Origin: Opitutales bacterium
GTDB taxonomy: Bacteria; Verrucomicrobiota; Verrucomicrobiia; Opitutales; T3Sed10-336
Assembly (NCBI GenBank): GCA_022565335.1
Contig: JAIUMY010000013.1
Span: 1-48,231 of the forward strand
DNA length: 48,231 nt
Reading direction: 5' to 3'
A program made the translations under genes and the position numbers. Positions 1 to 9,244 of this stretch are shown here, piece by piece. The notes under the pieces were generated by a model. That model ran no database searches, was not told where the DNA came from, and worked only from the letters and a program-made list of their open reading frames with translations. Positions within the stretch are counted from its first letter, which is position 1; the number at the start of each line of letters is the position of its first letter.

Positions 1-22
1 ATAATCAGACATAATATAATAT

Positions 23-42
23 CCCCCCCCCCCCCCCCCCCC
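23..42. repeat. Homopolymer of 20 cytosines
   Basis: An uninterrupted run of 20 C follows an A/T-rich stretch (1-22). It lies about 560 bp before hipB and in no recognisable gene. Runs of this length are prone to slipped-strand change and to sequencing or assembly error, so the exact length should not be trusted. Confidence 0.9.
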
Positions 43-143
43 GATGGTTTGTCAAACGTATTTTTCATTTTTTTCGAAAAATTTCTTTAGCTCACTTTAA
101 CCGCATGCGAAAGGATCGCTGAAACTTTCGCCCCTAACTGCCC

Positions 144-166
144 TTGCTGGCCTTCCGGATTTATCC
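144..166 (+). repeat. 23-bp direct repeat, left copy flanking hipBA
   Basis: TTGCTGG followed by CCTTCCGGATTTATCC. The same sequence with two differences (AG for CC) recurs at 2185-2207 in the same orientation, so the pair brackets the hipBA operon. The core GGATTTATCC is close to palindromic. Confidence 0.6.
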
Positions 167-265
167 CCCCTTTCCCCTGAACCTCACAGCCGCCGGATCC
201 CGGGATAAACCCGCTCGTTACAAGCGATAGGTCGGGCCTTCAGCCCTCGCGGATGGGACCCTTAA

Positions 266-288
266 CCTTCGACAGGCTCAGGGCAGGC
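266..288. repeat. REP-like CCTTCGACAGGCTCAGGG motif
   Basis: The sequence CCTTCGACAGGCTCAGGG, followed by CAGGC, matches a short intergenic motif family (the TTCGACAGGCTCAGG type) that recurs in many unrelated bacterial genomes. Only one copy is in this window, so the repeat status rests on general knowledge and not on a second copy here. Confidence 0.45.
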
Positions 289-491
289 GGGAACTTCCAA
301 CTTCCGACCTCCTCGTATTTCCGTAATCGGGCTGATTCATCGCCCGATCCAGATTCCGCCAATTACCAACCGATAACCCAACGACTCAAACCGGTGACAA
401 TCGCGTAAAACCATACATGAAGCAAAACCTTCCTCAACGCAATACCTCGATCCACCCCTGCTTTTCTCCCATACCCTCCTTCACTGTCTTT

Positions 492-606
492 ATTACCGAG
501 CGGTATTGAAAACCAAGGATTCACGTTATTTTATATAAATCTTACCGATCGGTCATATTTTGCTTGCAACACCCCCGTAAGAGGTATGATATTACCGATC
601 AGTAAT
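492..606 (+). promoter_or_regulatory. hipBA promoter with three palindromic operators
   Basis: Three related palindromes are seen: TACCGAGCGGTA at 494-505, ACCGATCGGT at 544-553 and ATTACCGATCAGTAAT at 591-606. Their centres (499.5, 548.5, 598.5) are 49 and 50 bp apart. A likely -10 box TATGAT (585-590) lies just before the third operator, with TTGCAA (564-569) or TTGCTT (560-565) as imperfect -35 candidates. The third palindrome covers the hipB start codon. HipB-type antitoxins are known to bind several operators and repress their own operon, so this is very probably the autoregulatory region. Confidence 0.75.
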
Positions 607-826
607 GAAACACATCATTCATGATCCGGAACACTTTGGCAAGGCGCTTCGACAAGTCCGGAATTTACAGGGGCTTACGCAACAGGAACTCGCTCTGACG
701 GCGAACACCGCGCCTCGATTCATATCCGACCTGGAAAGGGGAAAGCCTACCTGCCAGATCGGCAAAGCACTCCACGTCGCCAGTTGCCTGGGCCTTCATC
801 TGGAATTAAATGGCGGTGAATCATGA
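605..826 (+). CDS. hipB: HipB-like XRE-family antitoxin and autorepressor
   Basis: This 73-residue protein is almost entirely one helix-turn-helix domain of the XRE/Cro type (about residues 10-65; LTQQELA...RFISDLERGK is the recognition part). It should bind the three palindromes upstream, repress its own operon and neutralise the HipA kinase encoded next. No Shine-Dalgarno sequence sits at the right distance: AGAGG is 20 nt before the ATG, and the predicted transcription start (about 597) leaves a leader of only a few bases, so a leaderless mRNA is likely. The last four bases overlap the hipA start (ATGA). Family assignment is firm; partner and operator roles follow from the hipBA arrangement. 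Confidence 0.9.
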   Translation: MKHIIHDPEHFGKALRQVRNLQGLTQQELALTANTAPRFISDLERGKPTCQIGKALHVASCLGLHLELNGGES

Positions 827-2052
827 AGCGGTTAAAGGTCATACTTATGGGTGAGCAGGTCGGGGTCCTCATCCAAAGCCGTGAGGGGAAGCTGTCATTC
901 CACTACGACCCTCAATGGCTGGCCAAAGAAGGGAGCCTCCCTCTGTCGCAGTCTTTGCCCCTGCGAGCGGAAAAGTTCAACCAAAAGGAGTGCGCCCCGT
1001 TTTTCGGTGGTTTGCTTCCCGAGGAAAATAATCGAGAAATCATTGCGAGGAACCTGGGAATTACCCCGCGCAATGATTTCGCCATGCTCCGGGAAATCGG
1101 CGGGGAGTGTGCCGGCGCGGCATCCATCATCGATCCTGACCAAACTCCTCCAACCCCAACAAAAGAATATGAGCCAATTTCGGATGCCGACCTGATCGCC
1201 ATTCTGGATCAATTGCCCCAACGACCGCTTCTGGCGGGAAAGGCGGAAATTCGACTGTCTCTGGCCGGAGCGCAAAACAAAGTGGCCTTGCTGTCGGATG
1301 CCACGGGGTTCGCGATACCCTTGCATGAGTCACCCAGCACCCATATTCTCAAACCCGAACACAACCGTTTCCCCGGATTGGCGGATAACGAAGCCTATTG
1401 CTTGAAACTGGCTTCAGCGTTAGGGCTGAAGGTTTGCGATGCCGAGGTCACCCAACAGGGACCGCATCGATGCCTGTTGGTTACTCGCTATGACCGAATC
1501 CTGCGCGAAGGATCCGTGCAGCGTCTGCATCAAGAGGATTTTTGCCAGGCCCTGGCGATACCAAGCCTGACCAAATACCAGAGTGAAGGAGGCCCGGATC
1601 TGGCCCAGTGTTTCGAACTTGTGCGCCGGGCGTCATCCAGTCCGGCGAAAGACCTCCTTCAACTCTTTTATTGCGTGCTGCTCAACTTCCTGATGGGGAA
1701 CCACGACGCTCACGGAAAAAACTTTTCGCTTTTGTATTCGCCCATCAACGACCGGTCGGCTATCCGGTTGGCTCCGTTTTATGACCTTATCAGCACCGCC
1801 ATCTATCCGGAATTGAGCGGAAAAATGGCAATGAAGATTGGAAAGTCATACAAACCCGAAGCCATGCGTCTGCGCGACTGGGAACTGTATTGGAAGGCGA
1901 TTGGCTTCTCTTCCAATCAAGCCCGACGCCAAAGCCTCCAGTTCATCGATGCGCTTACCGAACGGTCCGGCCCACCCGCCAATGAAATAGAGTCTCGAAT
2001 CCAAACCATCATCACCCAACGCTCGAAATATCTGCGCAGGCTTTTTGTTTGA
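823..2052 (+). CDS. hipA: HipA-family serine/threonine kinase toxin
   Basis: 409 residues, close to the usual HipA length. The N-terminal HipA_N region (about 1-105, with APFFGGLLPE) is followed by the kinase fold. SLAGAQNK (about 146-153) is the nucleotide-loop region, GNHDAHGKN (292-300) holds the catalytic Asp295 and Asn300, and FYDLIST (319-325) supplies the metal-binding Asp. E. coli HipA phosphorylates glutamyl-tRNA synthetase and blocks translation; the target here is not known. All catalytic motifs are intact, so the toxin is probably active and held by HipB. Start ATG overlaps hipB by 4 bp, so translation is probably coupled. Confidence 0.92.
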   Translation: MKRLKVILMGEQVGVLIQSREGKLSFHYDPQWLAKEGSLPLSQSLPLRAEKFNQKECAPFFGGLLPEENNREIIARNLGITPRNDFAMLREIGGECAGAASIIDPDQTPPTPTKEYEPISDADLIAILDQLPQRPLLAGKAEIRLSLAGAQNKVALLSDATGFAIPLHESPSTHILKPEHNRFPGLADNEAYCLKLASALGLKVCDAEVTQQGPHRCLLVTRYDRILREGSVQRLHQEDFCQALAIPSLTKYQSEGGPDLAQCFELVRRASSSPAKDLLQLFYCVLLNFLMGNHDAHGKNFSLLYSPINDRSAIRLAPFYDLISTAIYPELSGKMAMKIGKSYKPEAMRLRDWELYWKAIGFSSNQARRQSLQFIDALTERSGPPANEIESRIQTIITQRSKYLRRLFV

Positions 2053-2184
2053 ACCCTTCCATTTCCCTTTTCTCCCTCAATAGCATATATAATCATCGGT
2101 GATACCATTTGGACCACCACTCTGGAAATTTCCCACTGCCCGATCAGCGGGAAAAGGGCCCTAAGCTTTTGTCATAAATTGTCT

Positions 2185-2207
2185 TTGCTGGAGTTCCGGA
2201 TTTATCC
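2185..2207 (+). repeat. 23-bp direct repeat, right copy flanking hipBA
   Basis: TTGCTGG followed by AGTTCCGGATTTATCC, 21 of 23 positions equal to 144-166. In this copy the sequence continues to give a 14-bp palindrome-like CCGGAT TT ATCCGG, suggesting a small hairpin repeat rather than a simple target-site duplication. Confidence 0.6.
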
Positions 2208-2417
2208 GGTCCCCCACGAAAGGGTTGCCCCGGACTACAACGAACGGCAAAACCATCAGCCAACATTTTCCCCGTCAACCCTCACCAACCCCAATATAGT
2301 CGGGAAAAACGCTCTCAATCGGCCCAGATCGTTCCAGTCTCATATTTGCATATTCCAGCTCCGCTGGGGGCAGCGACTTGTGTGAGACTAAGGTGTTTCC
2401 GTGGCCTCCGGAGTGTT

Positions 2418-2550
2418 GCGCACAGGGACATGAAGTCCCCGCTCGCTGTCGAAAAGGGTCGACCTTTCCGTTTTCCGAAGCATTGCACTCAGGGGCGCAA
2501 GGCCCCCGTTCGCTTTTTGGCCCCAAGCGGGGACCTCGTGTCCCTGCGCG
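2418..2550. repeat. Inverted pair of small REP-like hairpins
   Basis: The left arm (about 2420-2443) and the reverse complement of the right arm (about 2526-2548) agree at 20 of 23 positions. Each arm also folds on itself: GGGAC-ATGAA-GTCCC (2425-2439) and GGGAC-CTCGT-GTCCC (2530-2544). A third hairpin of the same build, GGGGC-GCAAG-GCCCC (2492-2506), lies between them. All three have 5-bp stems and 5-nt loops, as in bacterial interspersed mosaic elements. Confidence 0.7.
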
Positions 2551-2753
2551 GAGTACTTCAAGCCAGGGACATAAACACACACGCCCCACCACACCGCGCG
2601 GCCGCTTTCCCTCGGCGGGATTTCGCAAGTTCAACTTGCCGCTTTCTCCAGCCGTAGTCTCCGGACTGCCCCACCTTTCCCGGAATCCCCCCCATCGAAA
2701 ATTTCAAGATGTTTTTGAATAAAGACCAAGCGCAAGACGATAGGCTCTGCTCT

Positions 2754-2813
2754 GATGGATTTTCATCCACGGCTATCCTCTTGCCGTCCCTCTGGGACTT
2801 GCCAAATGCCTTC
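2754..2813 (-). repeat. Double-hairpin GNRA element, copy A (downstream of uvrA)
   Basis: Read on the minus strand: GCATTTGGCAAG, then hairpin GTCCC-AGA-GGGAC (2798-2786), a GAGGATAG-containing linker, then CCGTGGAT-GAAA-ATCCATC (2772-2754) with a GAAA tetraloop. The second stem is slightly decayed here (one G.U, one mismatch). It begins about 40 nt after the uvrA stop codon and in the same sense. Copies B (48163-48231) and C (17311-17365) share the layout. Confidence 0.75.
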
Positions 2814-2854
2814 GCCCTACCTGTGGGGAAGGAGGGTAAAATTCTGTCCCGACT

Positions 2855-5800
2855 TTATGAAATCTTGGGGAGGAGGTATGGGCGCGTGGGGGAGGGGCCT
2901 TGGTGCTTTTGGTATTGGGAGAGGGGGCCTTGGAAGAGGATCTGGCCGCCGCGGTTGCCGCCGTCGGGGCCGATTTCGACAAAATAGTCGGCTTCGGCGA
3001 GAAGATCGAGGTGGTGTTCGATGACGACTACGGTATGGCCCTGGTCCACGAGTTGGTGCAGCACCCGGATGAGCCTTTCGCAATCGCGGAAGTGCAGGCC
3101 GATGGTGGGCTCTTCGAGGAGATAAAGGTTGTGTTGGCGGCGGCCGCGCTTGCGGTCTTCGAGGGAGGGCAGTCCGCGGGCCAGTTCACTGACCAATTTG
3201 AGCCGCTGTGCTTCGCCTCCGGAGAGGGTGGGGCTGCTCTGGCCGAGGGAGAGGTAGCCGAGTCCGGTATCCACCATAAGCTGACAAATGCCTTGCAGTC
3301 TTTGGTGGAAGGCGAAGTATTCGGTGGCTTCGGCGAAGGACATGGCCAGGACTTCGCCGATGGATTTGCCGTTCCAGCGGAGGTCGCGCAGTTCGGGTGC
3401 ATAGCGGCTGCCGTGGCAATCCTCACAGGTGACATAGGTGTCGGGCAGGAAATTCATTTCGATTTTGATACGGCCGGCACCCTGGCAGGTTTCACAGCGG
3501 CCTCCCTTGGTGTTGAAGGAAAAGGTGCTGGCGGTATAGCCCCGCATCCGGGATTCGGGGAGGTTGGCGAAAAATTGCCGGATCAGGTCGAAGGCCCCGA
3601 GATAGGTGGCCGGGGTGGAACGCGGGGTTTTGCCGATGGGGCTCTGGTCCACTTCGATGATTTTCTGGAAGCGGTGACCGTTCACCAATTCCTCGAAAGG
3701 GGGAGAGGTTTCGCCGGAGGTCAGGTCGGGACGGTCTTTTTGAAAACCAGATCCCTTCAGGCGGGCCTTTTTTCGGGCGGTGGCAACCTCCACCGCGCTT
3801 TGCAAAAGCTCCCGGAAAAGGGTCGATTTGCCGGCGCCGGAAACCCCGCCGACCATGGTGAGACGACCGTGTGGTAAATAGAGGTCGTCGCCTTTCAGGT
3901 TGCGCAGGGAAGGGGCTCGCAGAAGGGTCCAGGGGGCTTTGAGGTAAGGTCGCCCGGGGCCCGGGAGGGGTTCGAGGGGACGGTATTGGCCCAGCAACGG
4001 GTGGGCGATGCCTTCGCGGAGGTATTTGCCGGTCAGGGACCGCGGGTGGTCGAGGAGCTGGTCCAGGGGGGCAGCGGCGAGCAATTCCCCGCCATTGCGT
4101 CCGGCGCCGGGGCCGAGGTCGATGACCTGGTCGGCGGCGCGCATGGTATCCTCGTCGTGTTCGACTACGAGGAGGGTATTGCCGCGGTCGCGGAGTTGGT
4201 GGAGGGATTCGATCAGGCGGTCGTTGTCGCGGGCGTGCAGGCCGATGGAGGGTTCGTCGAGGACATAGAGAACCCCCGAGAGGTTGGAGCCCAGTTGGGC
4301 GGCGAGGCGGATGCGTTGGGCTTCGCCGCCGGAAAGGGTGTCGGCCCCGCGGTCGAGGGTGAGGTAGTCGAGGCCGACCCGGTCGAGAAAGCGAAGCCGT
4401 TCTTCGATTTGGGGAAACAGGTCCTGACCGATCCGTTTGCCCCGGGTATCCAGTTTTATGGTACGCATGGTGGAAAGAAGTTCGCGGGCGGTGAGGCGCA
4501 AAAGCTCGGGCAGGGAGCGGGAAGTGCCATCTTTGAGTGGGAGGCGAACGGCGCGGCTGGTCTCGTTCAGGCGGTCCCCCTGGCAGGTGGGGCAGACTTG
4601 TCCGTGGTCGCCTTCGGCGGCTTCCGGAGGAAAATCCTCGTGTTCCTGCATCCAGTCGTAGAGGCGCCCGTAGCCCCGGCAGGTCGGGCACCAGCCCCGG
4701 GGGGAGTTGAAGGAAAAGTGCTTGGGGTCGAGGTCGGGAAAGGACTCTCCGGTGGCGGGATCGGTTTTGCCGGTGGAGAACCACCGGAGGATTTGGCCGT
4801 GGGTATCGAGAAGAAAGCAGGTGCCCTTGCCGATGCGGAGAGCTTCGTCAAATCGTTCCCGGGGGCTTTCGCCGCAGAGCGTCCAGGCATCCAGCTTACT
4901 GGTTGTTCCCGGAGGTGTTTCCCCTTCGCTCTCCGGGAGGTCGGTCGGTTTGCGGGCGAGGGTGGCGATGACTGCCTCGATATCGTGTTCGCGGTAACGC
5001 TCCAGTTTGCGAAAGCTTTCCACCGTCTGCAATCGGCCGTCGCAGCGCATGAGGTGGTAGTGGTGGGCGGCGAGCCATTTGGCCACGGGCTCATGGTGTC
5101 CCTTGCGTCCGCGGATGAGAGGGGCGCAGAGGTAGAGGTGCGGATTCTTTTTGCCCGGGGCGGGCAGACTTTGGCAGAAATTTTTCCAGAGGGCTTCCGG
5201 GCTGAGGGAAATGACCGGTTGTCCGGTGACGGGGCTGTGTTGGGTGCCGAGGCGGGCGTAGAGGAGGCGCAGGTATTGGGCGACTTCAGTGATGGTGGCG
5301 ACGGTGGATTTGCGACCGCCCCGGCTGACCCGTTGCTCGATGGCCACGGTGGGGGGGATGCCGGTGAGGGAATCGATTTCCGGCTTGGGCATTTGTTCGA
5401 CGAACTGCCGGGCGTAGGCCGACATGGATTCCATGAAGCGGCGTTGTCCCTCGGCGAAAATGATGTCGAAGGCGAGGGTGGATTTGCCCGAACCCGAGAC
5501 CCCGGTGACTACGGTGAGTTGGTGGTAGGGGATGGTGAGGGAGAGGTTGCGCAGGTTGTGTTCGCGGGCCCCGGACAGGAGGAGGCCAGGGGATTCGGGG
5601 GGCTGGTAGGAAGCCGAGGGCTCGGCCACCTGGGCCAGTGGGGTGGGGGGCGATTCCTTTTTCGAAGAGCGGGCGGAAGTGTTTGATTTTTTTCGCAGCG
5701 CGGCGAGGGCCTCGCGCAGAAAGGGGGCGGTTTCGGTTTTGCGCCGGGCCATCTGGGCGGGGGTGCCGGCGGCCACGATGCGCCCGCCCTGGTCGCCGGC

Positions 5801-8569
5801 GCCGGGGCCGAGTTCAATCAGCCAGTCGGCGCTGCAGAGAACATCGGTCTGGTGTTCGATGACCACCACGCCCTGACCTTGATCGACCAGGCGGTGCAGG
5901 ACGGTGAGCAAGCGCCGGATGTCGTGCCGGTGGAGGCCGGTGGTCGGTTCGTCGAGAAGGAGGAGGCGCTGGGCGGCCCCGGCTTGACGGCGGGACGAGG
6001 GTTTTTGGGAGGAGAGGTATTTAACCAGTTTGAGCCTTTGCGCTTCGCCCCCGGAGAGGGTGTTGAGCGGTTGCCCGAGGGTGAGGTAGCCCAAGCCCAC
6101 TTCCTGGAGCAAGGCGAGGGGTTGGTGGATTTTCGGTTGTTGGGCAAAAAAGAGAAGCGACTCGTCGATGGTCATGCCCAGGATTTCGTCCACCGACTGA
6201 TCCTGCCAGGTCACTTCCAGGGTTTCGTCCTTAAATCGGCGGCCCTCGCAGACCGGGCAGGGGACAAAGACATCGGAGAGGAACTGCATTTCCACCTTTT
6301 CGTAGCCCAGGCCGTTGCAGTGTTCGCAGCGCCCGTTGCCGCTGTTAAAGGAAAACGTCGCGGGGGTCATGCCGCGGGCTTTGGCGAGTTCGGTACTGGC
6401 GTAGAGTTTGCGGATTTCCTCCCAGGCGCCGGTGTAGAGGGCCGGATTGGAACGGGGCGTGCGGCTGAGGGGAGATTGGTCCACCAGGACCACTTCCTCC
6501 AGGGAGGAAGGGAAGTGGATACTTTGAAAGGTGGCCGGGTCGTCGGTGACCAGGCCGCGTTGGCTTTTCCAGCCCTCGAACAAGCCATTGCGCAGGAGGG
6601 TTGATTTGCCCGAACCCGAGACGCCGCTGAGGGCGACCAGACGGTCGGTGGGCAGGGCGAGGGTTTGGTGGTGTAAATTATGTTTGGTAAGGCCTTCGAG
6701 AAGGACCCAGTTTTCCGGGCGGGTGCCTCGGGCCGGTTTTTTGACCGGGCGGCGTGGCGGGGGGTCCATGGTATTTGCGCCCAGGAGATAGCCGGCGTTC
6801 ACGGTATCCGGCTTTTGCGCCGCGAGTTCGGCGGGGGAGCCTTGGAAGACAATTCGTCCGCCCTCTTTGCCCGGTTTGGGACCCACTTCGAGGAGAGTGT
6901 CGGCCGCCCGCATGACCGCTTCGTCGTGCTCCACCACGACGACCGTATTGCCCTGGTCGCGCAGGCGTTGAAGGATGCGGATAAGGCGGTCGAGGTCGCG
7001 GGCGTGCAGGCCGACTGAGGGCTCGTCGAGAACGAAGAGCGTTTCCACGAGGGAGGTGCCGAGGCAGGAGGTGAGGTTGACCCGTTCGACTTCGCCGCCG
7101 GAAAGGGTGCGGGAGGTGCGGTCCAGGGTGAGGTAACCGACCCCGACTTCGTCGAGGTAACCCAGGCGGGTGAGGATTGCCGCGAGGGCATTGTCGCCGG
7201 GGGAAAGGGGCGGGTCGCCCGGTTTGGTGGCGGTGGGGGCATGGGGCCGGAGCAACTCGCGCAGGTGGCGGATCGGCATCCGGTAGAGGTCGGGGAGGGT
7301 GTAGCCCTGCCATTTCCAGCAAAGGGCTTCCGGTTGAAGGCGGTCGCCATGGCAATCGGGGCAGGTTTTGTAGGTGCGGTAGCGGGAGAGAAAGACACGG
7401 ACGTGCATCTTGTACACCTTGGATTCCATCCAGTCGAAGAAGCCTTTGAGGCCATACCAGGCGTGGGGCCATTCGCGCCCGTCTTCGCCGTAGCCCGGTT
7501 CGCCATAAATGATGTAGTTCTGTTCCTCCTCCGATAAATCTTCCCAGGGAACATCCACAGGAATGCCCTCGCGGCGGCAGAAAGTAAGCATCTCCCGTTG
7601 GCATTCCTGATACACCTCCCCCTGCCAGGCTTTGATGGCCCCTTCGCGCAGGCTAAGGCGGCCATCCGGAATGGCCAGGCGGTAGTCGATTTCGATGACC
7701 CGTCCGAAGCCCCGGCAGGTGGGGCAAGCGCCGACGGGGGAGTTGAAGGAAAAGAGCGACGGGGTGGAGGGGCGGTAGGATTTACCTCCCGGGGTGCGCA
7801 GGCCCTCGGCGAAGGAGGCCAGAAGGCTCGGTTTGTCGGCGGTGTACAAGTGAACCTCGCCACGGCCAAAATGGAGGGCCTGGCGAACCGCTTCGAGGAG
7901 GCGGGAGCGGCTTTTTGCCGATATGGCGAGGCGGTCCTGGATCACTTCCAGGTGTTGGGGGTGGCGTTGGGGGGCTTTGGCTTCCCAATCTTCCAGGCGG
8001 AGGACCTTCTTTCCGGCGACGAGGCGGCTGTACCCCTGTTGGCGGAGGTTGGCCAGGGCCTCGCCGAGCGGTAGTCCGGCGGGGAGGGGGAGGCGGAAGG
8101 TAACGAGAACGGTTTCGTCGGCAAAACGGTCGAGGATTTTCCCGGTGAGGGAATCCGGAGAGTCGTCCTCGACGATTTCGCCGGTTTCGGGATCGTGCAG
8201 AGCGGCGACTTGTTGGAACCAGACTTTGAAAAAATCGCAGAGCTCGGTCATGGTTCCCACGGTGGAGCGGGAGGTTTTGACGGTATTGGTCTGCTCGATG
8301 GCAATGGAGGGGGGGATACCCGAAATTTCGCCGACTTTGGGTGGTTGGAGAAGATCCAGAAACTGGCGGGTATAGGCGCTGAACGTCTCCACATAGCGGC
8401 GTTGCCCCTCGGCATGCAAGGTATCGAAGACCAAGGAGGATTTTCCGGTGCCGCTGAGGCCGGTGACGACGATGAGCTCCCCGCGCGGCAGATCCAGCTC
8501 CGGAATGTGGAGATTGTTTTGCCGGAGGTCGCGCAGACGGATGGGAGATTTTACCGGTTTAGGTGCCAT
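2855..8569 (-). CDS. uvrA: Tandem-fused excinuclease UvrA with four ABC cassettes
   Basis: DNA-damage recognition subunit of nucleotide excision repair, as a head-to-tail fusion of two UvrA-like halves (1904 residues; standard UvrA has about 940). Walker A motifs lie near residues 37, 649, 1023 and 1575; LSGGE signatures near 489, 838, 1412 and about 1790; the halves are joined by a Ser/Pro/Lys-rich linker (about 960-995). Six CxxC-type zinc-binding clusters are visible (for example CPTC, CPDC, CEHC, CPVC, CETC, CEDC). The fourth Walker B reads LLEEP instead of LLDEP. Chlamydia also has a double-length UvrA, so the fusion fits the PVC group. A start 48 bp upstream (8617) is possible; I chose the ATG at 8569 because the family homology begins shortly after it. 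Confidence 0.95.
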   Translation of the reverse strand: MAPKPVKSPIRLRDLRQNNLHIPELDLPRGELIVVTGLSGTGKSSLVFDTLHAEGQRRYVETFSAYTRQFLDLLQPPKVGEISGIPPSIAIEQTNTVKTSRSTVGTMTELCDFFKVWFQQVAALHDPETGEIVEDDSPDSLTGKILDRFADETVLVTFRLPLPAGLPLGEALANLRQQGYSRLVAGKKVLRLEDWEAKAPQRHPQHLEVIQDRLAISAKSRSRLLEAVRQALHFGRGEVHLYTADKPSLLASFAEGLRTPGGKSYRPSTPSLFSFNSPVGACPTCRGFGRVIEIDYRLAIPDGRLSLREGAIKAWQGEVYQECQREMLTFCRREGIPVDVPWEDLSEEEQNYIIYGEPGYGEDGREWPHAWYGLKGFFDWMESKVYKMHVRVFLSRYRTYKTCPDCHGDRLQPEALCWKWQGYTLPDLYRMPIRHLRELLRPHAPTATKPGDPPLSPGDNALAAILTRLGYLDEVGVGYLTLDRTSRTLSGGEVERVNLTSCLGTSLVETLFVLDEPSVGLHARDLDRLIRILQRLRDQGNTVVVVEHDEAVMRAADTLLEVGPKPGKEGGRIVFQGSPAELAAQKPDTVNAGYLLGANTMDPPPRRPVKKPARGTRPENWVLLEGLTKHNLHHQTLALPTDRLVALSGVSGSGKSTLLRNGLFEGWKSQRGLVTDDPATFQSIHFPSSLEEVVLVDQSPLSRTPRSNPALYTGAWEEIRKLYASTELAKARGMTPATFSFNSGNGRCEHCNGLGYEKVEMQFLSDVFVPCPVCEGRRFKDETLEVTWQDQSVDEILGMTIDESLLFFAQQPKIHQPLALLQEVGLGYLTLGQPLNTLSGGEAQRLKLVKYLSSQKPSSRRQAGAAQRLLLLDEPTTGLHRHDIRRLLTVLHRLVDQGQGVVVIEHQTDVLCSADWLIELGPGAGDQGGRIVAAGTPAQMARRKTETAPFLREALAALRKKSNTSARSSKKESPPTPLAQVAEPSASYQPPESPGLLLSGAREHNLRNLSLTIPYHQLTVVTGVSGSGKSTLAFDIIFAEGQRRFMESMSAYARQFVEQMPKPEIDSLTGIPPTVAIEQRVSRGGRKSTVATITEVAQYLRLLYARLGTQHSPVTGQPVISLSPEALWKNFCQSLPAPGKKNPHLYLCAPLIRGRKGHHEPVAKWLAAHHYHLMRCDGRLQTVESFRKLERYREHDIEAVIATLARKPTDLPESEGETPPGTTSKLDAWTLCGESPRERFDEALRIGKGTCFLLDTHGQILRWFSTGKTDPATGESFPDLDPKHFSFNSPRGWCPTCRGYGRLYDWMQEHEDFPPEAAEGDHGQVCPTCQGDRLNETSRAVRLPLKDGTSRSLPELLRLTARELLSTMRTIKLDTRGKRIGQDLFPQIEERLRFLDRVGLDYLTLDRGADTLSGGEAQRIRLAAQLGSNLSGVLYVLDEPSIGLHARDNDRLIESLHQLRDRGNTLLVVEHDEDTMRAADQVIDLGPGAGRNGGELLAAAPLDQLLDHPRSLTGKYLREGIAHPLLGQYRPLEPLPGPGRPYLKAPWTLLRAPSLRNLKGDDLYLPHGRLTMVGGVSGAGKSTLFRELLQSAVEVATARKKARLKGSGFQKDRPDLTSGETSPPFEELVNGHRFQKIIEVDQSPIGKTPRSTPATYLGAFDLIRQFFANLPESRMRGYTASTFSFNTKGGRCETCQGAGRIKIEMNFLPDTYVTCEDCHGSRYAPELRDLRWNGKSIGEVLAMSFAEATEYFAFHQRLQGICQLMVDTGLGYLSLGQSSPTLSGGEAQRLKLVSELARGLPSLEDRKRGRRQHNLYLLEEPTIGLHFRDCERLIRVLHQLVDQGHTVVVIEHHLDLLAEADYFVEIGPDGGNRGGQILFQGPLSQYQKHQGPSPTRPYLLPKIS

Positions 8570-8658
8570 TTCCAAGGATGTTCGAGAAAGCTTGCCATGG
8601 CCAGCATCTGATGGCATTTTTTAGAAGATATCTTTCTACCCTTAAACTTTTACAGTGT

Positions 8659-9234
8659 ATGTTTGTTTCCTCCTACCCTAAACGCCGCGGCTTTACGTTA
8701 ATTGAATTGCTGACGGTTATTGCCATTATCGGAATTCTGGCCGCCATTTTGCTGCCGGCGGTGAACCGCGTTCGGGAAAGCGCCCGCCGGGCCGATGCGC
8801 GGAACGTGGTCGGGCAGATTGAAACCGGATTTCAGAAGTACCTGACGGAATATGACCGCTGGCCGGACCTAAATCACGACCAAGTCAATCAAGCGGAAGC
8901 CGATGTGGACCCGGAAGACACCTTTCTTTTCAATGGAGCATTGTACAGTGTTTTGACTCTTTATGACCGGGACTTGGCCATTGCTGCCAACAACACCAGG
9001 GCTTTGATTCTCATGGAAGGGTCGGAGACCGACCAGGATGAAATGAGAGATCGTTGGGGTGCTTTGTATCGGGTCAAATTTGACCGAACCTTCCAGAATC
9101 GAATGACTGGACTGCCCAATACGGATTCGGGTGAAAATGACCTGAATTTGCGACGGAATGTGGCTGTTTGGTCTTTAGGACAGGGTCCCTCGGACAACAT
9201 TCGAGTGGAACGTTTTATCACCAGTTGGGAGTAA
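8659..9234 (+). CDS. Pseudopilin-like protein with prepilin N-terminus
   Basis: 191 residues starting [11 protein letters not shown], then [17 protein letters not shown]. The short positive leader, Gly before Phe (prepilin peptidase site) and Glu at mature position 5 are the class III signal of type IV pilins and type II secretion pseudopilins. The rest is a hydrophobic N-terminal helix (to about residue 32) and a globular domain with WPDLNHD, typical of the many small pilin-like proteins of Verrucomicrobiota. It should sit in the inner membrane or be assembled into a fibre. The ATG at 8659 gives the expected short leader; longer in-frame starts run into the uvrA promoter region. Paired with the next gene 10 bp on. 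Confidence 0.85.
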   Translation: MFVSSYPKRRGFTLIELLTVIAIIGILAAILLPAVNRVRESARRADARNVVGQIETGFQKYLTEYDRWPDLNHDQVNQAEADVDPEDTFLFNGALYSVLTLYDRDLAIAANNTRALILMEGSETDQDEMRDRWGALYRVKFDRTFQNRMTGLPNTDSGENDLNLRRNVAVWSLGQGPSDNIRVERFITSWE

Positions 9235-9244
9235 GGGGAGTATT

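Larger units (their letters stand above)
43..490. other. Gene-free stretch upstream of the hip operon
   Basis: I see no credible reading frame here. The stretch holds an A/T-rich segment (about 60-90), one arm of a 23-bp direct repeat (144-166), a REP-like motif (266-288) and short GC-rich dyads such as GGGCCTTCAGCCCT near 235-246. It reads as repeat-rich intergenic DNA. Confidence 0.6.
2053..2753. other. Gene-free repeat-rich region between hipA and uvrA ends
   Basis: About 700 bp between two convergent genes with no credible coding frame; the short open frames overlap hairpins on both strands. It contains the right copy of the hip-flanking repeat (2185-2207), an inverted pair of small hairpins (2418-2550) and a further GGGAC motif near 2575. 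No transposase remnant is recognisable. Confidence 0.6.

Noticed and set aside
144-2207. hipBA flanking repeats as integrase attachment sites
   Set aside because: No integrase or recombinase gene is nearby, the repeats are not at a tRNA gene, and their near-palindromic core fits a dispersed hairpin repeat as well.
2179-2770. Short open frames in both directions between hipA and uvrA
   Set aside because: They cover the inverted hairpin repeats and read through them on both strands, which is expected of GC-rich palindromes and not of genes.
3492-4784. 430-codon minus-strand frame inside uvrA
   Set aside because: Out-of-frame shadow of uvrA with an Arg/Pro-rich translation and no family features.
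3986-5686. 566-codon open frame on the plus strand, and several other long frames at 2900-3877 and 7241-8074
   Set aside because: They run antisense to uvrA in the complementary codon register of a GC-rich gene; the translations are rich in Gly, Ala, Val and Glu and show no domain, while the minus strand has clear UvrA motifs throughout.
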